Assembly: GCA_964574815.1 (NCBI GenBank)
Contig: CAZNPL010000042.1
Span: 1-63,483, forward strand
Direction: 5' to 3'
Length of the DNA: 63,483 nt
From: CAZNPL01 sp964574815
Lineage (GTDB): Bacteria > Planctomycetota > Phycisphaerae > UBA1845
The position numbers and the translations under genes are program-made. The notes under the pieces were generated by a model. The model saw only the letters and a program-made list of their open reading frames with translations. It was not told the DNA's origin and searched no databases. Of this stretch, positions 35,376-44,659 are shown piece by piece. How positions within the stretch are numbered: position 1 is the stretch's first letter; each line of letters starts with the position of its first letter.

Positions 35376-37187
35376 TTACGGCGCGACGCATCGCTCCGCA
35401 AGCGTTTCAAGCAGCGTCTCGATACGATGGGACCAGAGGTGCCGATCCAGGATGTTCGCGCGAGCCTGCCGGCAGGCGGTCTTGCGGCGGCCGGCGTCAC
35501 GAGCGAGGCATCCGGCGATTTGTATGAATGACCGCAAATCGCGGGCATGCGGCAGTTCCGCCAGCACATCGGCCAGCCCGGGTCTGAGCGATTCGAAAGA
35601 TGTTTCCGGCTCCCGAAGGACGACGCAGGTTCCTACCGCCACTACTTCGAGGCACACCTGTGGGACCTGTTGATCGAACACGGGGCAGACGACGACCGCC
35701 GCGCGGTTGTAAAGCTCGCTACGCTCTGCGGCCGTGGTCGGCGCGGGCGAAACGCGATCGGACTGAACCCGGCTCTGCTCCCATCCCGCGCCGAAAACAC
35801 GCACGTCAACTCTGGAGGCCAGCAGCGACTCTACAATGATCCGCGTGTGGATCACGGGCAGGAGCCGGTCACGAATCAGCGCCGCGAATCGATCGCGCAG
35901 GTGCTCTTCTCGGATCGTCACGCCGCTGGCGCGCTGGGCCGCATCCAGAATCGTCTCCGCCGCAGCCTCCGGGCGATCGGCGGCCGTGCGGCAGACACGC
36001 TCCCACAAATGAACGTGCGTTTCGAGATCGATGTTCAAAGCCGCCGCCCGAATATCGGGAAGGTCACTGACGCACACCGCGGCAAGCGACTCATTGTGGG
36101 CACCTTCGCTCGGTGGCGCCGGCCGAAACACTTCATCATCAACGGCGACATCCAGAATGCGGATGTTCGCAGCATTGGCCCCGAATGCCCGGACCTGCTG
36201 TTCGAGTTCCGGCGTCGCCACGAAAACCGGCTGGTCATCGTCGAAACCGTCGGTCATGCCACGCAGAATCTTCGCTTCCGGCAGCAGCCACGTGACGGCC
36301 GGGTAGTGTGTCGGCACGTGCTCCCGTAGCGGACCCCAGCCGCAGTTCAGCAACAGCGCTGCATCGCCAGACGCCAGCGCCTGCATTCTCGCCAGCGCGT
36401 GGCACCGCGCCGGCAAGTCGGGCACGCTCGCGACTACTTCGATGCCGCACCGCGACGCTGCCGCACGCAGCGCGCCCGCGGCCTCGGCCGCGTTGGCCCG
36501 CGGATCGATCGACACCAGCGCCAGGCGCCTGATCGAGTCGCTCGTTCTTGTCGGCTCGCGGAGGCGCACGCCGTACGCCGCGATTCGGTCGGCCTGCATT
36601 CTGGCGACCTGGGCGGCGGTTCGCTGAACCGTCGAGCGAAGGACTTCGATCTCGGTTCGTTGCAGGTAAGGCGGGGCGAACATCCGCCGAGGAAACTCGT
36701 AACCGGGAAACGCCTCAAAGAAGGTCAGCAGCGACTTCTCGAGGTCGTCTTCGCTCAGAATCACAAGACGCCCGCTGCCCAGTTCACCGGTGAAGTCATG
36801 AAGGGTCAGCGCAAGACGCACCTCGGGCCAATTCCGATCGTGTACGAACACCGCCCCGACACCCGATCCACGCGAAAGCAATTCCCTGATCTCGTAGCCG
36901 GTTCCGATCGCGGGGACCAGGGTGCTGTTTCCGTCGGGCGTAAACGCGTCCACCAGCGCGGCCGCGCGGACCGCCGGCATCGACGTACGGCCCAGATAGT
37001 CCCGCCGTTCTCCGTGTCCGTTGATGCGGTAGGTCGCCGCGCCGTCACGTCCGGCGACGGGCAGCACGTTCTCCGGGTTGGGCATTGCGGCGATGCGCAG
37101 GCGGGCACCGGACGAATAGGCGTCCATCGCGCGCAGGTTCGCGTCGAGGTGGTCGCACTCCGTTGCGACGAGGGTTGGCGAAGCCAT
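35376..37187 (-). CDS. CgeB-like two-part glycosyltransferase
   Basis: 603 residues. The N-terminal ~200 residues are a separate alpha/beta domain (LVPAIGTGYEIRELLSRG, GAVFVHDRNWPEVRLAL). The C-terminal ~380 residues resemble CgeB/DUF3880 plus a glycosyl-transfer lobe: LLLNCGWGPLREHVPTHYPA, PVFVATPELEQQVRAFGA, VFGAGWEQSRVQSD, then YNRAAVVVCPVFDQQVPQ and LEVVAVGTCVVLREPETSF. It probably glycosylates a surface or secreted target using a nucleotide sugar. First large gene of the cluster. Confidence 0.75.
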   Translation of the reverse strand: MASPTLVATECDHLDANLRAMDAYSSGARLRIAAMPNPENVLPVAGRDGAATYRINGHGERRDYLGRTSMPAVRAAALVDAFTPDGNSTLVPAIGTGYEIRELLSRGSGVGAVFVHDRNWPEVRLALTLHDFTGELGSGRLVILSEDDLEKSLLTFFEAFPGYEFPRRMFAPPYLQRTEIEVLRSTVQRTAAQVARMQADRIAAYGVRLREPTRTSDSIRRLALVSIDPRANAAEAAGALRAAASRCGIEVVASVPDLPARCHALARMQALASGDAALLLNCGWGPLREHVPTHYPAVTWLLPEAKILRGMTDGFDDDQPVFVATPELEQQVRAFGANAANIRILDVAVDDEVFRPAPPSEGAHNESLAAVCVSDLPDIRAAALNIDLETHVHLWERVCRTAADRPEAAAETILDAAQRASGVTIREEHLRDRFAALIRDRLLPVIHTRIIVESLLASRVDVRVFGAGWEQSRVQSDRVSPAPTTAAERSELYNRAAVVVCPVFDQQVPQVCLEVVAVGTCVVLREPETSFESLRPGLADVLAELPHARDLRSFIQIAGCLARDAGRRKTACRQARANILDRHLWSHRIETLLETLAERCVAP

Positions 37188-37208
37188 CGATCCTTTGGGC
37201 GATTTCAG

Positions 37209-37391
37209 TCAGTTCGTCACGGCCACGACGGCCAAAAACACAACCCACCCGCCCCACAGGACTCCCGAAACCACCAGCGGCCACGTCGGGTGCGGAGGAG
37301 AATCACCGGCCGGGATACTGGGATCGGACCAGTCCACGCCTTGCGACGACTTGCGGTCCCTGTCACCGTTGTCGGCTTCCCTGCTCATCAT
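37209..37391 (-). CDS. Small single-span membrane protein
   Basis: 60 residues (59 from the second Met). Charged N-terminus, Pro-rich middle, then one hydrophobic helix WPLVVSGVLWGGWVVFLAVV at the C-terminus. Lies 21 bases upstream of the CgeB-like gene on the same strand. No family known. Confidence 0.5.
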   Translation of the reverse strand: MMSREADNGDRDRKSSQGVDWSDPSIPAGDSPPHPTWPLVVSGVLWGGWVVFLAVVAVTN

Positions 37392-37479
37392 CGACTCCGG
37401 GCTGTAAGCGCCTAAAGCCTAAAACGGTTTGAGCCGGCGAACAAGGAGTCTGCCGGTGCGAACTCGGCGAACCGCCGCC

Positions 37480-38862
37480 TCAGGTGGCCTGGAGTGTTAC
37501 GGGAATGGTCACCTCGTGGCCGCCCGCGACGTCGGTCTGGATTCGCACGACCGTTTCGTGAATGCCGGGCGGTGCGTCATCCGTGGCCTCGACGCGAACG
37601 AAGCGTATCCCGCGAGCCTGCCGGCCGGGGATTTCCGTCACGGCCGCCGTCACGTAGGGCGACTCGACCGATACGCCCGTGACCTCGAAAGGCGCGCGTG
37701 TAGCCGTCTCGAGCTTGACGGTGCGGGCCGAGCGTTCTTCGCCGCCGGACTCGCTGAGGAATACGGCCGGCGGATAAGCGTCGACGTATGAGCGAACATA
37801 GCCAAACACCGGAATGCGAATCAGCGGCTGCACAACGCTTGTCGTGCGAATGTCGAGGTAGGTTCCGAACGGTCCCGGCGGCGCAGCCTCCTTGATCTTC
37901 AGTTTGACCAGATGCTCCATGCCGTCCTTCTCCGGCGTGACGATCACTTCCAGATCAGGTCCGGCCTCGGCGCTGAGAATCTCGAACGGCCGCCCGACGT
38001 CGGAGCGAATCCGAACCGGCGTCATCCATCCGCCGTGAATCAGCGGTGAGGTTTGCCTGATCTGAAGCGGAGTATAGGTCAGTTCGCCGACAATCTCGCC
38101 ATACGCCCGCAGATCCATGTGCGTACGGTCGTCGCCGATCCTGCCGGTGATCTCGATCTGCGCGGACAAGGGTCCCGGGATCGCGTCGGGCGCAACAGCC
38201 AACTCGAGCAGGCTACCCTTTCGATCGTCCTTCGCCAGCGGCTCGATTTCGTGCGTCAGCGCTTCAGACTTGACGTCCAGCGAAACGACCTCAAGCTCCT
38301 TGCCCGGCTCGGACGGCAGGATCTCGATGGTCTTGGCCACGCGCTCGCCAGGGCTGATCCTTCCAAGCGGTACGACGCGCAACGGGCGCCCGTCGACCAA
38401 CACCTCCATAGGCGTCACGATCTCGGTCGCAATAAACAGTCGGAGGTTGGGCTCGATCGGGTCGTTGGTGGCGACCGTCACGGCTTTGCGCTGCTTGCCT
38501 CTGCGCCCTCTACTGTCAAAGACGGCCTCCAGCGTAATCGACGCGCCCGGTTCCACCCGCCTTTCGTCCTTGGACAGGTCGCGCGGGATGGTGCAGCCGC
38601 ACGCGGCGCGCACGGACTCGATATTCAGCGGGGCGCTGCCGCGGTTTTCGATCACGAACGAAGCCTTCTTTTTCTCGCCCTGCAGCATCCGGCCGAGCTC
38701 CACGACTCTCTCTTCAACGTAAAGACGGGGCTGGCCATTGCTGTGTGTGTCGGCTCCGGCGTCTCCGCTCGGGGATTGTCCGAGAGATGGAATCGCCAGG
38801 CACAGGGCCATGGAGGCTGCAAGTCGAGGCGTCATCATGAAGAAACTCCGACGGAACAACAT
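37480..38862 (-). CDS. Secreted DUF1573 protein with Ig-like repeats
   Basis: 460 residues from the ATG at 38862 (GGAGAGAG just upstream; ATG 38838 is an alternative). Signal peptide PRLAASMALCLAIPSLGQ. The first mature domain is DUF1573 (VVELGRMLQGEKKKASFVIE, VRAACGCTIPRDLSKDE with Cys pair). Two to three further beta-sandwich regions follow. DUF1573 proteins are abundant, exported and of unknown role in planctomycetes and Bacteroidetes. Confidence 0.88.
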   Translation of the reverse strand: MLFRRSFFMMTPRLAASMALCLAIPSLGQSPSGDAGADTHSNGQPRLYVEERVVELGRMLQGEKKKASFVIENRGSAPLNIESVRAACGCTIPRDLSKDERRVEPGASITLEAVFDSRGRRGKQRKAVTVATNDPIEPNLRLFIATEIVTPMEVLVDGRPLRVVPLGRISPGERVAKTIEILPSEPGKELEVVSLDVKSEALTHEIEPLAKDDRKGSLLELAVAPDAIPGPLSAQIEITGRIGDDRTHMDLRAYGEIVGELTYTPLQIRQTSPLIHGGWMTPVRIRSDVGRPFEILSAEAGPDLEVIVTPEKDGMEHLVKLKIKEAAPPGPFGTYLDIRTTSVVQPLIRIPVFGYVRSYVDAYPPAVFLSESGGEERSARTVKLETATRAPFEVTGVSVESPYVTAAVTEIPGRQARGIRFVRVEATDDAPPGIHETVVRIQTDVAGGHEVTIPVTLQAT

Positions 38863-39146
38863 CTCTCTCCGGAAGCGCATCACAATGTCTAGGGCTCTAC
38901 GGCGAGTAAATTTTAAGCATGCCCTGCAGAGCGGCCAAGTAACCTCGCAGTCACTATGACCGAAGGAAAGCCCCACCGGTTGCAGGCCCATTCGATCCTG
39001 GGTGCCACAGGTCCACCCCGTACGTGTCTGGCGAGAGTGGCAGGGGCAAGCGGAGCCGCCAACAGAGGCGGAGCCTGCCGGTGCGAACGCAGCTGAGGCG
39101 CACCCACGTCCCCACGTCACGGCGTCCTCCCTCGGCCTCGAACTCG
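38863..39146. other. Divergent intergenic region
   Basis: No gene supported between the DUF1573 gene (minus) and the aminotransferase (plus). It holds the aminotransferase promoter at its right end; no comparable promoter is visible for the leftward gene. Confidence 0.5.
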
Positions 39147-39174
39147 TTGGCGCAATCCCGGAGACGGTTATAAT
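39147..39174 (+). promoter_or_regulatory. Sigma-70 promoter of the aminotransferase gene
   Basis: TTGGCG (39147-39152), 16-base spacer, then a perfect TATAAT (39169-39174), giving a start near 39181 and a 46-base leader. GCGAGG precedes the ATG at 39228. The best promoter match in the window. Confidence 0.7.
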
Positions 39175-39227
39175 CTACGGCCTACCGCGCGTTTGACAAA
39201 CCTTAGGTCTCTAAGCGAGGCACCGGC

Positions 39228-40370
39228 ATGAAAAAACTACGACTCTTCACACCCGGCCCGGCGATGGTTCCGGAAGAAGTCTTCCTGGCAATGGCGAAAC
39301 CCATCGACCACCATCGCACCTCCCAGTTTCGCGAAATCTTCGCAGACGTCACGAAGCACCTGCAATACCTTCTGTGCACCGAGCAGACGTGCGTCACGGT
39401 GACCGGCAGCGGCACGTGCGCGGCCGAAGCGGCCATCGTCTCGTGCATGCCCCCGGGGCACAAAGCCCTGGTCTGCCGGGCCGGCAAGTTCGGCGAACGA
39501 TGGGGCAAGGTCTGCGACGCGTTCAACATTCCCAATAGCCCATACGACCTCGAGTGGGGCCACGGCTTCAAGCCCGACGGCGTCGCCAAAATGCTCGACG
39601 CCGACCGCGAGATCGACACCGTCATCGTCACCCACAGCGAAACCTCAACCGCCGCCGTCAGCGACGTCCAGGGGATCGCCAAGCTTACCCGCGAGCGTGA
39701 CATGCTGCTCATCGTCGACGGCATCACGGCCGTCGGCGCCATCCCTGTCAAGATGGACGAGTGGGGCATCGACGTGCTCATCACGGGATCGCAGAAGGCC
39801 CTGATGCTCCCGCCGGGGCTGGGCTTCGCGGGCGTCGGCGAGCGGGCCTGGAAGCGGATCGACAGCGGGGAAGCGAACGCTTTCTACGGCAACCTGAAGG
39901 CCTATCGCAAATCACTCGAGAAAGGCGACACGCCTTACACGCCGGCCAATGTGATGATCGACGGCCTGCAGGTTGTCCTCCATCGCATCAAGGAAGAGGG
40001 CCTCGAGAACGTGTGGAAGCGAACGGCAGCGTTCGCCCGGGCCACTCGTGAGGCCGCAAAGGTCATCGGACTGAAGGTCTTCGCGGCTGACCCCGTGGAT
40101 TCGGTCACGGCACTGCTGGTGCCCGACGGCGTCGACGAGCCGAAACTGCGAAAAGACATGCGCGAACGGTTCGGCATGCAGATCGCCGGCGGCCAGGATC
40201 ACTTGAAGGGGAAGATCGTCCGCATCGGACACATGGGTTATATGGACCAATTCGACGCCCTTTCGGTGCTCAGCGGGCTGGAACTATGCCTGCACGGCCA
40301 GGGGTACCGATTCGAACTGGGCGCCGGACTCGCGGCGGCGCAGCGCGTCCTCGCGGAGGCAGGCGGCTAA
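39228..40370 (+). CDS. Class-V PLP aminotransferase (alanine/serine-glyoxylate type)
   Basis: 380 residues. TPGPAMVPEEV at the start, VTGSGTCAAEAAIVS, TVIVTHSETSTAAVSD, VDGITAVGAIPV (Asp164) and TGSQKALMLPPGLGF with PLP-binding Lys190 are the marks of the AGT/SGAT/soluble-hydrogenase-42-kDa family. The donor is alanine, serine or phosphoserine, and the acceptor glyoxylate or pyruvate; the sequence does not settle which. A role in serine/glycine metabolism is likely. Monocistronic, with its own promoter and terminator. Confidence 0.9.
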   Translation: MKKLRLFTPGPAMVPEEVFLAMAKPIDHHRTSQFREIFADVTKHLQYLLCTEQTCVTVTGSGTCAAEAAIVSCMPPGHKALVCRAGKFGERWGKVCDAFNIPNSPYDLEWGHGFKPDGVAKMLDADREIDTVIVTHSETSTAAVSDVQGIAKLTRERDMLLIVDGITAVGAIPVKMDEWGIDVLITGSQKALMLPPGLGFAGVGERAWKRIDSGEANAFYGNLKAYRKSLEKGDTPYTPANVMIDGLQVVLHRIKEEGLENVWKRTAAFARATREAAKVIGLKVFAADPVDSVTALLVPDGVDEPKLRKDMRERFGMQIAGGQDHLKGKIVRIGHMGYMDQFDALSVLSGLELCLHGQGYRFELGAGLAAAQRVLAEAGG

Positions 40371-40757
40371 CGGGTTACGCGAAAAGACCTCGACGCTGGT
40401 CCACCCAGAATTGGTTTGCGCCATTAGCGGGCTGGTCCCACGACCGATCGCAGACGCCAGCCCCTGAGTCTGGACTATCCACTCAGGCTTCATAATAGCC
40501 TGTTTCGGCTTATCGGAGACTCACTGCGCCCGCGCACCCGGCCGCGTCTTCGAGATTGATGCCGTCCGTTAAAACCTTCGGCGCAGGGGCGTCGGCCGTC
40601 GTCGGATGGTTTTCCCATATTCGCTCATGGTTGCCTCGGGAGGTTACGAAGTCGTATCATTGATCGGAGCAGCCGTTTGTGGGTTCAGGCCGTGTGCGTC
40701 ATGGTGGCACGGTGGGGTCATTCCAGGCATTCCAGGCGAGCAGTCACGGAGGTTTGA
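40371..40757. other. Intergenic region, no gene supported
   Basis: 387 bases. It contains two overlapping inverted repeats near 40463-40505. The rest probably holds the promoter for the protease gene; no clear hexamers are visible. Confidence 0.45.
40484..40505 (+). terminator. Short hairpin terminator
   Basis: CAGGCT and AGCCTG pair with loop TCATAAT and are followed by TTT. An alternative 7-bp stem (CCTGAGT/ACTCAGG, 40463-40487) overlaps it, so two mutually exclusive hairpins are possible. Confidence 0.45.
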
Positions 40758-42662
40758 ATGCGGCGGAAGAACTGCAGCGTCGCCGGAGCGGCGCTCTTCA
40801 GCATAGTGCTGATGTCGAGCGGCACGCTGCGAGCGGATAGACCGCCTGCACAGCACGTCCGGGGCGAGTTCGCACCGGCGCGAGCGGTTCACCAGGCCGG
40901 CACTGCCAAGCAAATCCAGTTGCACCGCGGGCTGCGCGGACACGTCCCTCCAGTACGTTGGGGCGCGGTCGATCGCGAGAAGCTTCGGCGGGAGGACGCG
41001 CTCAGAGATGGCGTCGGCGGACTGCCGATGCGTGTGGGCATCGAAAGACCGAGCCCCGTCGGATTGATCACGCCGCAAGCCGACGGGCAATGGACCCAGG
41101 CTTCGGACGGATCGCCGTTATGGACGATCAAGCTCGATTCGCCCGACGCCGAGGGGATCCGCGTGCATTTCTCTCGTTTCGATCTGCCCCTCGGTGCCCG
41201 CGTCGTCGTGAGTGATGCCGGAGGGATGCAAACCTATTCTTATGAAGGCGTCGGCCCGATTGGGAAACGACGCTTCTGGTCCAATGTCATCGACGGCGAC
41301 GCCGCGTACGTGCAGTACCAGCCGCCGTCCGAAGCGGCCCAACCGCCGAACCTCGAGATCGATCGCATCTCGCATATTTATCGCGAACCGGCGGAAGGGC
41401 AGGAATCGCTCCTGCTGCCCTGCCAGGAAGACGTCAATTGCCACGATGTGGATTCGGTGGCCCAGGCTTCCGTCGCGCGCATCGTCTTTCAAGATGGCGG
41501 GTCGTTTCTGTGCAGCGGCGGCCTACTTGCGGATTCGGATCCGAACACCTTTGCCGGATATTTCCTGACAGCCAACCACTGTATCAGCCGACAATCAGTT
41601 GCAGATACAGTGGAGGCTCGCTGGTTCTACGAAACGACGTCGTGCAACGGTCCCACGACGTTCGGGCCGACGTCACTCGGAAGCGTCCTTCTGGCCACAT
41701 CCGAAACGACGGACTTCACGTTCCTGCGCCTGATCGAAGACCCGGACGCGGGACAGGGGTTTGCCGCGTGGAACGCGGCGTCTTCCGCCCCGACTGAGCC
41801 GGTGACCGGCATCCACCACCCCGGCGGGTCGTGGAAGCGGGTGAGTTTCGGCAGTCTGACCACCGAACCCCCGATCTGCAGTCAATTCGGGCTGGGTCTC
41901 GACAAGTTCTGGTACCTGGACTGGTTTGAGGGCATCACGGAACAGGGTTCCAGCGGCTCGCCACTGTTCAACGCCGAGTGGGAAGTCGTCGGCCAACTGT
42001 TCGGCGCATGTCTTTTCGAAGAACCGAACTGCAACAACCAGGACCGCTACAACGTCGTTTACGGCCGGTTCGATCAGACGTTCCCCTCGATCCAGTCCTG
42101 GCTGCAGGCCGCGCCGGCGACCGACGACGAGTTCGAGGACAACGACGAAGTGGAACAGGCCGCACTGCTGGGTCAGGGAGATCACGACCTGTACCTCGTG
42201 GATTTATTCGATTACTTCGCCGTCGAGCTTTGCGAGGAGGGAGAGGGCCTTCGGATCTCGGCGACCTATGATCACTCCGAAATGGATCTCGACATGCAAT
42301 TGGTGACGACTGGCGGTCTGCTGGTCGCCATCGCACCGGAGACGGGCGGCACCGAGGTCGTCGATGCGGCCCTGCCCCCCGGCACCTACGTGGTGAAGAT
42401 CATCAAGGAGCGAGGATGGGGCGGGCCGTACGTCCTGAACGTCACCATCCCGAACAATTACGGCGACCTCGACGGCGATGGGACGCCCGGCGTGTCCGAC
42501 GTGATGTGCGTTATCGACGTAGCCAGCGGCAACCCCTCGACGTGCACGTTCCAAGAAGCGGACGTGATTCCTTGCGGCGGCGACGGCACGGTGAATCTGT
42601 TTGACGTCCTCGCCGTGGTGCGCGCCACCGGGGGCGATCAGGCCTGCGGCGGCTGCCCGTAA
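40758..42662 (+). CDS. Secreted trypsin-like serine protease with PPC and dockerin-like domains
   Basis: 634 residues, ATG 40758 after GGAGG. Signal peptide AGAALFSIVLMSSGTLRA, then a ~200-residue N-terminal region. The protease domain (~235-460) resembles lysyl endopeptidase types: SSFLTANHC-like FLTANHC (His), TTDFTFLRL (Asp), EQGSSGSPLF (Ser). A PPC-type beta domain follows (~465-570: DDYFAV-like FDYFAVELCEEG, PPGTYVVKI). The C-terminus is dockerin-like (GDLDGDGTPGVSDVMCVIDV, NLFDVLAVVRA). It degrades proteins outside the cytoplasm. Confidence 0.88.
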   Translation: MRRKNCSVAGAALFSIVLMSSGTLRADRPPAQHVRGEFAPARAVHQAGTAKQIQLHRGLRGHVPPVRWGAVDREKLRREDALRDGVGGLPMRVGIERPSPVGLITPQADGQWTQASDGSPLWTIKLDSPDAEGIRVHFSRFDLPLGARVVVSDAGGMQTYSYEGVGPIGKRRFWSNVIDGDAAYVQYQPPSEAAQPPNLEIDRISHIYREPAEGQESLLLPCQEDVNCHDVDSVAQASVARIVFQDGGSFLCSGGLLADSDPNTFAGYFLTANHCISRQSVADTVEARWFYETTSCNGPTTFGPTSLGSVLLATSETTDFTFLRLIEDPDAGQGFAAWNAASSAPTEPVTGIHHPGGSWKRVSFGSLTTEPPICSQFGLGLDKFWYLDWFEGITEQGSSGSPLFNAEWEVVGQLFGACLFEEPNCNNQDRYNVVYGRFDQTFPSIQSWLQAAPATDDEFEDNDEVEQAALLGQGDHDLYLVDLFDYFAVELCEEGEGLRISATYDHSEMDLDMQLVTTGGLLVAIAPETGGTEVVDAALPPGTYVVKIIKERGWGGPYVLNVTIPNNYGDLDGDGTPGVSDVMCVIDVASGNPSTCTFQEADVIPCGGDGTVNLFDVLAVVRATGGDQACGGCP

Positions 42663-42705
42663 TGGCGGACGGCTCAACTGACAGTCCTGGGTGTTTCCGG
42701 ATCGA

Positions 42706-43056
42706 CTAGCTCACGCCCGATCCCGGCGGAATGTCCTCTGAAGTGGTCAGCGTAACAACCTGCTCGTGATTCGGCGTGCTCGCCGCCAGTAACATCCCTT
42801 GACTCTCGACCCCTCGCATCTTGCGCGGAGCCAGATTCGTGACGATGATCAGGTTGCGGCCGACCAACTGATCCGGCGTGTAGTACCCTTTGAGCCCGGC
42901 GACGATCTGCCGCTGCTCATCGCCAACGTCGACCTTCATGACCACCAGCTTGTCGGCGTTTGGATGATCGGACGCCTCGACCACTTTACCGACGCGCATT
43001 TTGACCTTGATGAACTCGTCGAACGTAATGGTGTCGGACCCGGGTTGCGTGCTCAT
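42706..43056 (-). CDS. Stand-alone tRNA-binding-domain protein (MetG-C/CsaA-like)
   Basis: 116 residues from the ATG at 43056 (AGGGGA 7-12 bases upstream). ITFDEFIKVKMRVGKVVEAS, HPNADKLVVMKVDVGD, RQIVAGLKGYYTPDQLVGR, LAPRKMRGVESQGMLLAA are the OB-fold pattern found at the C-terminus of methionyl-tRNA synthetase and in CsaA. It binds the outside corner of tRNA, or acts as a chaperone in CsaA. The frame stays open upstream to 43401 and includes a zinc-like Cys pattern (see findings), so a longer form cannot be excluded. Confidence 0.85.
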   Translation of the reverse strand: MSTQPGSDTITFDEFIKVKMRVGKVVEASDHPNADKLVVMKVDVGDEQRQIVAGLKGYYTPDQLVGRNLIIVTNLAPRKMRGVESQGMLLAASTPNHEQVVTLTTSEDIPPGSGVS

Positions 43057-43511
43057 AGTTGGTTCCCCTGTGCCGTTTCGAGCCGCCCAACGGATCGCCG
43101 CTTCCGCGCCGGGCGCCGTCTTCCGGCTCACTTGAATCTGCCCGAGACAATCTATGCCGAAAACCGGCAGCCCACAAGCCGCGCTGACGCAGAACCCCGC
43201 GATGTCCGAATTTGCCGCAAGACTCCGCGCCGAATCGCCGGGCACGTGACAGTGCGGGCAGGTGGCACTGGTCCGCCTTAGACGGGGTACGCGTTCAGAA
43301 TCGGCGGCATGGGCAAGCGGAGCCGGCATTGGCGACGCAGCTTGCCCATGCGTTTCTCGCGCCGTACGACAGCACGGGCACGAATCCCTCCTGGCACCCA
43401 ACGTGGAACGCCGCCTGAACGTTCACGCACCGCGAATCTACGTGCGAATGGCAACGGGATTGCGGATACGCGTGGCAAACCTAGAATACCCGGCGGTCTT
43501 GGAGCAGCGAC
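43057..43511. other. Intergenic region with open minus frame containing Cys pairs
   Basis: In frame with the tRNA-binding protein, codons from 43401 to 43057 read without a stop and include CPHCHVPGD and CVSAACGLPVFGIDC. No good start or ribosome binding site is visible. It may be chance, an unannotated zinc-ribbon extension, or a small upstream gene. Confidence 0.35.
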
Positions 43512-44609
43512 GTGACAGTATGCCCTCTCATTTTCAAACCGATCTTCAAACCCAAGATCTGGGGCGGCCACCGACTCGAAACCGTCGTCGGCAAGAAGCT
43601 CGACACCGATGAGCCGATCGGCGAGTCGTGGGAACTGGTCGACCTCGAGAACGACCAGTCCGTCGTCCGGGACGGGCCCGCCAAAGGCAAAACACTGGGG
43701 CAACTGGTCACCGAGTGGGGGCGCGGCCTGCTGGGTGGGGCCGAGTTGTTCAAGGGCCGGTTTCCCCTCTTGATCAAGTTCCTCGACGCCCAGGAGCATC
43801 TGAGCGTCCAGGTCCATCCCGACGAGAAGATGGCCCGCAAACTCGGCGGCGACGTCCGAGTCAAGAACGAGGCCTGGTACATCCTGCACGCCGAGTCGGA
43901 CGGCGCGATCTACCACGGACTGGCCGATGGCGTGACAAAGGAGTCGTTCGTCCAGGCCATCAAAGACGGCACGGTCGCCTCCACGCTGAGACGCATTCCG
44001 GTCAAGAGAGGCGAATGCTACTACCTGCCGAGCGGTACGGTCCATGCTCTAGGGGCCGGCGTCGTCGTTTCCGAGGTGCAGACGCCTTCGGATATCACGT
44101 ACCGTGTGTACGATTGGGACCGGGTCGATTCGAAGACCGGCAAGGGGCGTGACCTGCACATCGACGAGTCGCTGGAATGCATCAACTTCGGTCCGCCGCC
44201 TGAGGCCCAGCAGCCGCGCTCCCACGTGGCCAGCGTCTGGACGACGGTCTCGCAGCTTGTCCGCTGCGAGTCCTTCATCATCGAGCGGGTCCGGATGGTC
44301 GAGGGCGTCGAGCAGGACATCCCCACCGGCGAGATGATCGTCTGGATCGTCCTGGACGGGAGCGGGGAAGTCTCGTACGACAACCATCGTCGAAGCCTGT
44401 CGTTCGGACGCGGCGACACCGTGCTGATCCCGGCCGGACTGGGAGCGGCCCGCATGAAGACCCACGCCGAGTGCATCTGGCTCGAGGTCACTGTTCCATT
44501 AGAAAGCGATCTGAAGGACTATCCGCGGCCCGACCGCGCCGAGCTTGCCCAACCGTCCGATCGCGGATACGTTCAACTAAACGTGCCGGGTGAAGAGGAT
44601 CGTTCGTAG
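43512..44609 (+). CDS. manA: Mannose-6-phosphate isomerase, class I
   Basis: 365 residues, GTG start at 43512. FKPKIWGGHRLETV, SWELVDLENDQSVV, FLDAQEHLSVQVHPDEKMA (zinc ligands), YLPSGTVHALGAGVVVSEVQ and TPSDITYRVYDWDRV are all conserved in the short bacterial type. It interconverts mannose-6-P and fructose-6-P and so feeds GDP-mannose for glycans, which fits the glycosyltransferase cluster nearby. The C-terminal cupin ends IWLEVTVPLE. Confidence 0.95.
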   Translation: MTVCPLIFKPIFKPKIWGGHRLETVVGKKLDTDEPIGESWELVDLENDQSVVRDGPAKGKTLGQLVTEWGRGLLGGAELFKGRFPLLIKFLDAQEHLSVQVHPDEKMARKLGGDVRVKNEAWYILHAESDGAIYHGLADGVTKESFVQAIKDGTVASTLRRIPVKRGECYYLPSGTVHALGAGVVVSEVQTPSDITYRVYDWDRVDSKTGKGRDLHIDESLECINFGPPPEAQQPRSHVASVWTTVSQLVRCESFIIERVRMVEGVEQDIPTGEMIVWIVLDGSGEVSYDNHRRSLSFGRGDTVLIPAGLGAARMKTHAECIWLEVTVPLESDLKDYPRPDRAELAQPSDRGYVQLNVPGEEDRS

Positions 44610-44659
44610 GCGCGGGCGCGACGCGGCCCGGCACACGGTTTTCAGCGACGAGGACAGAA

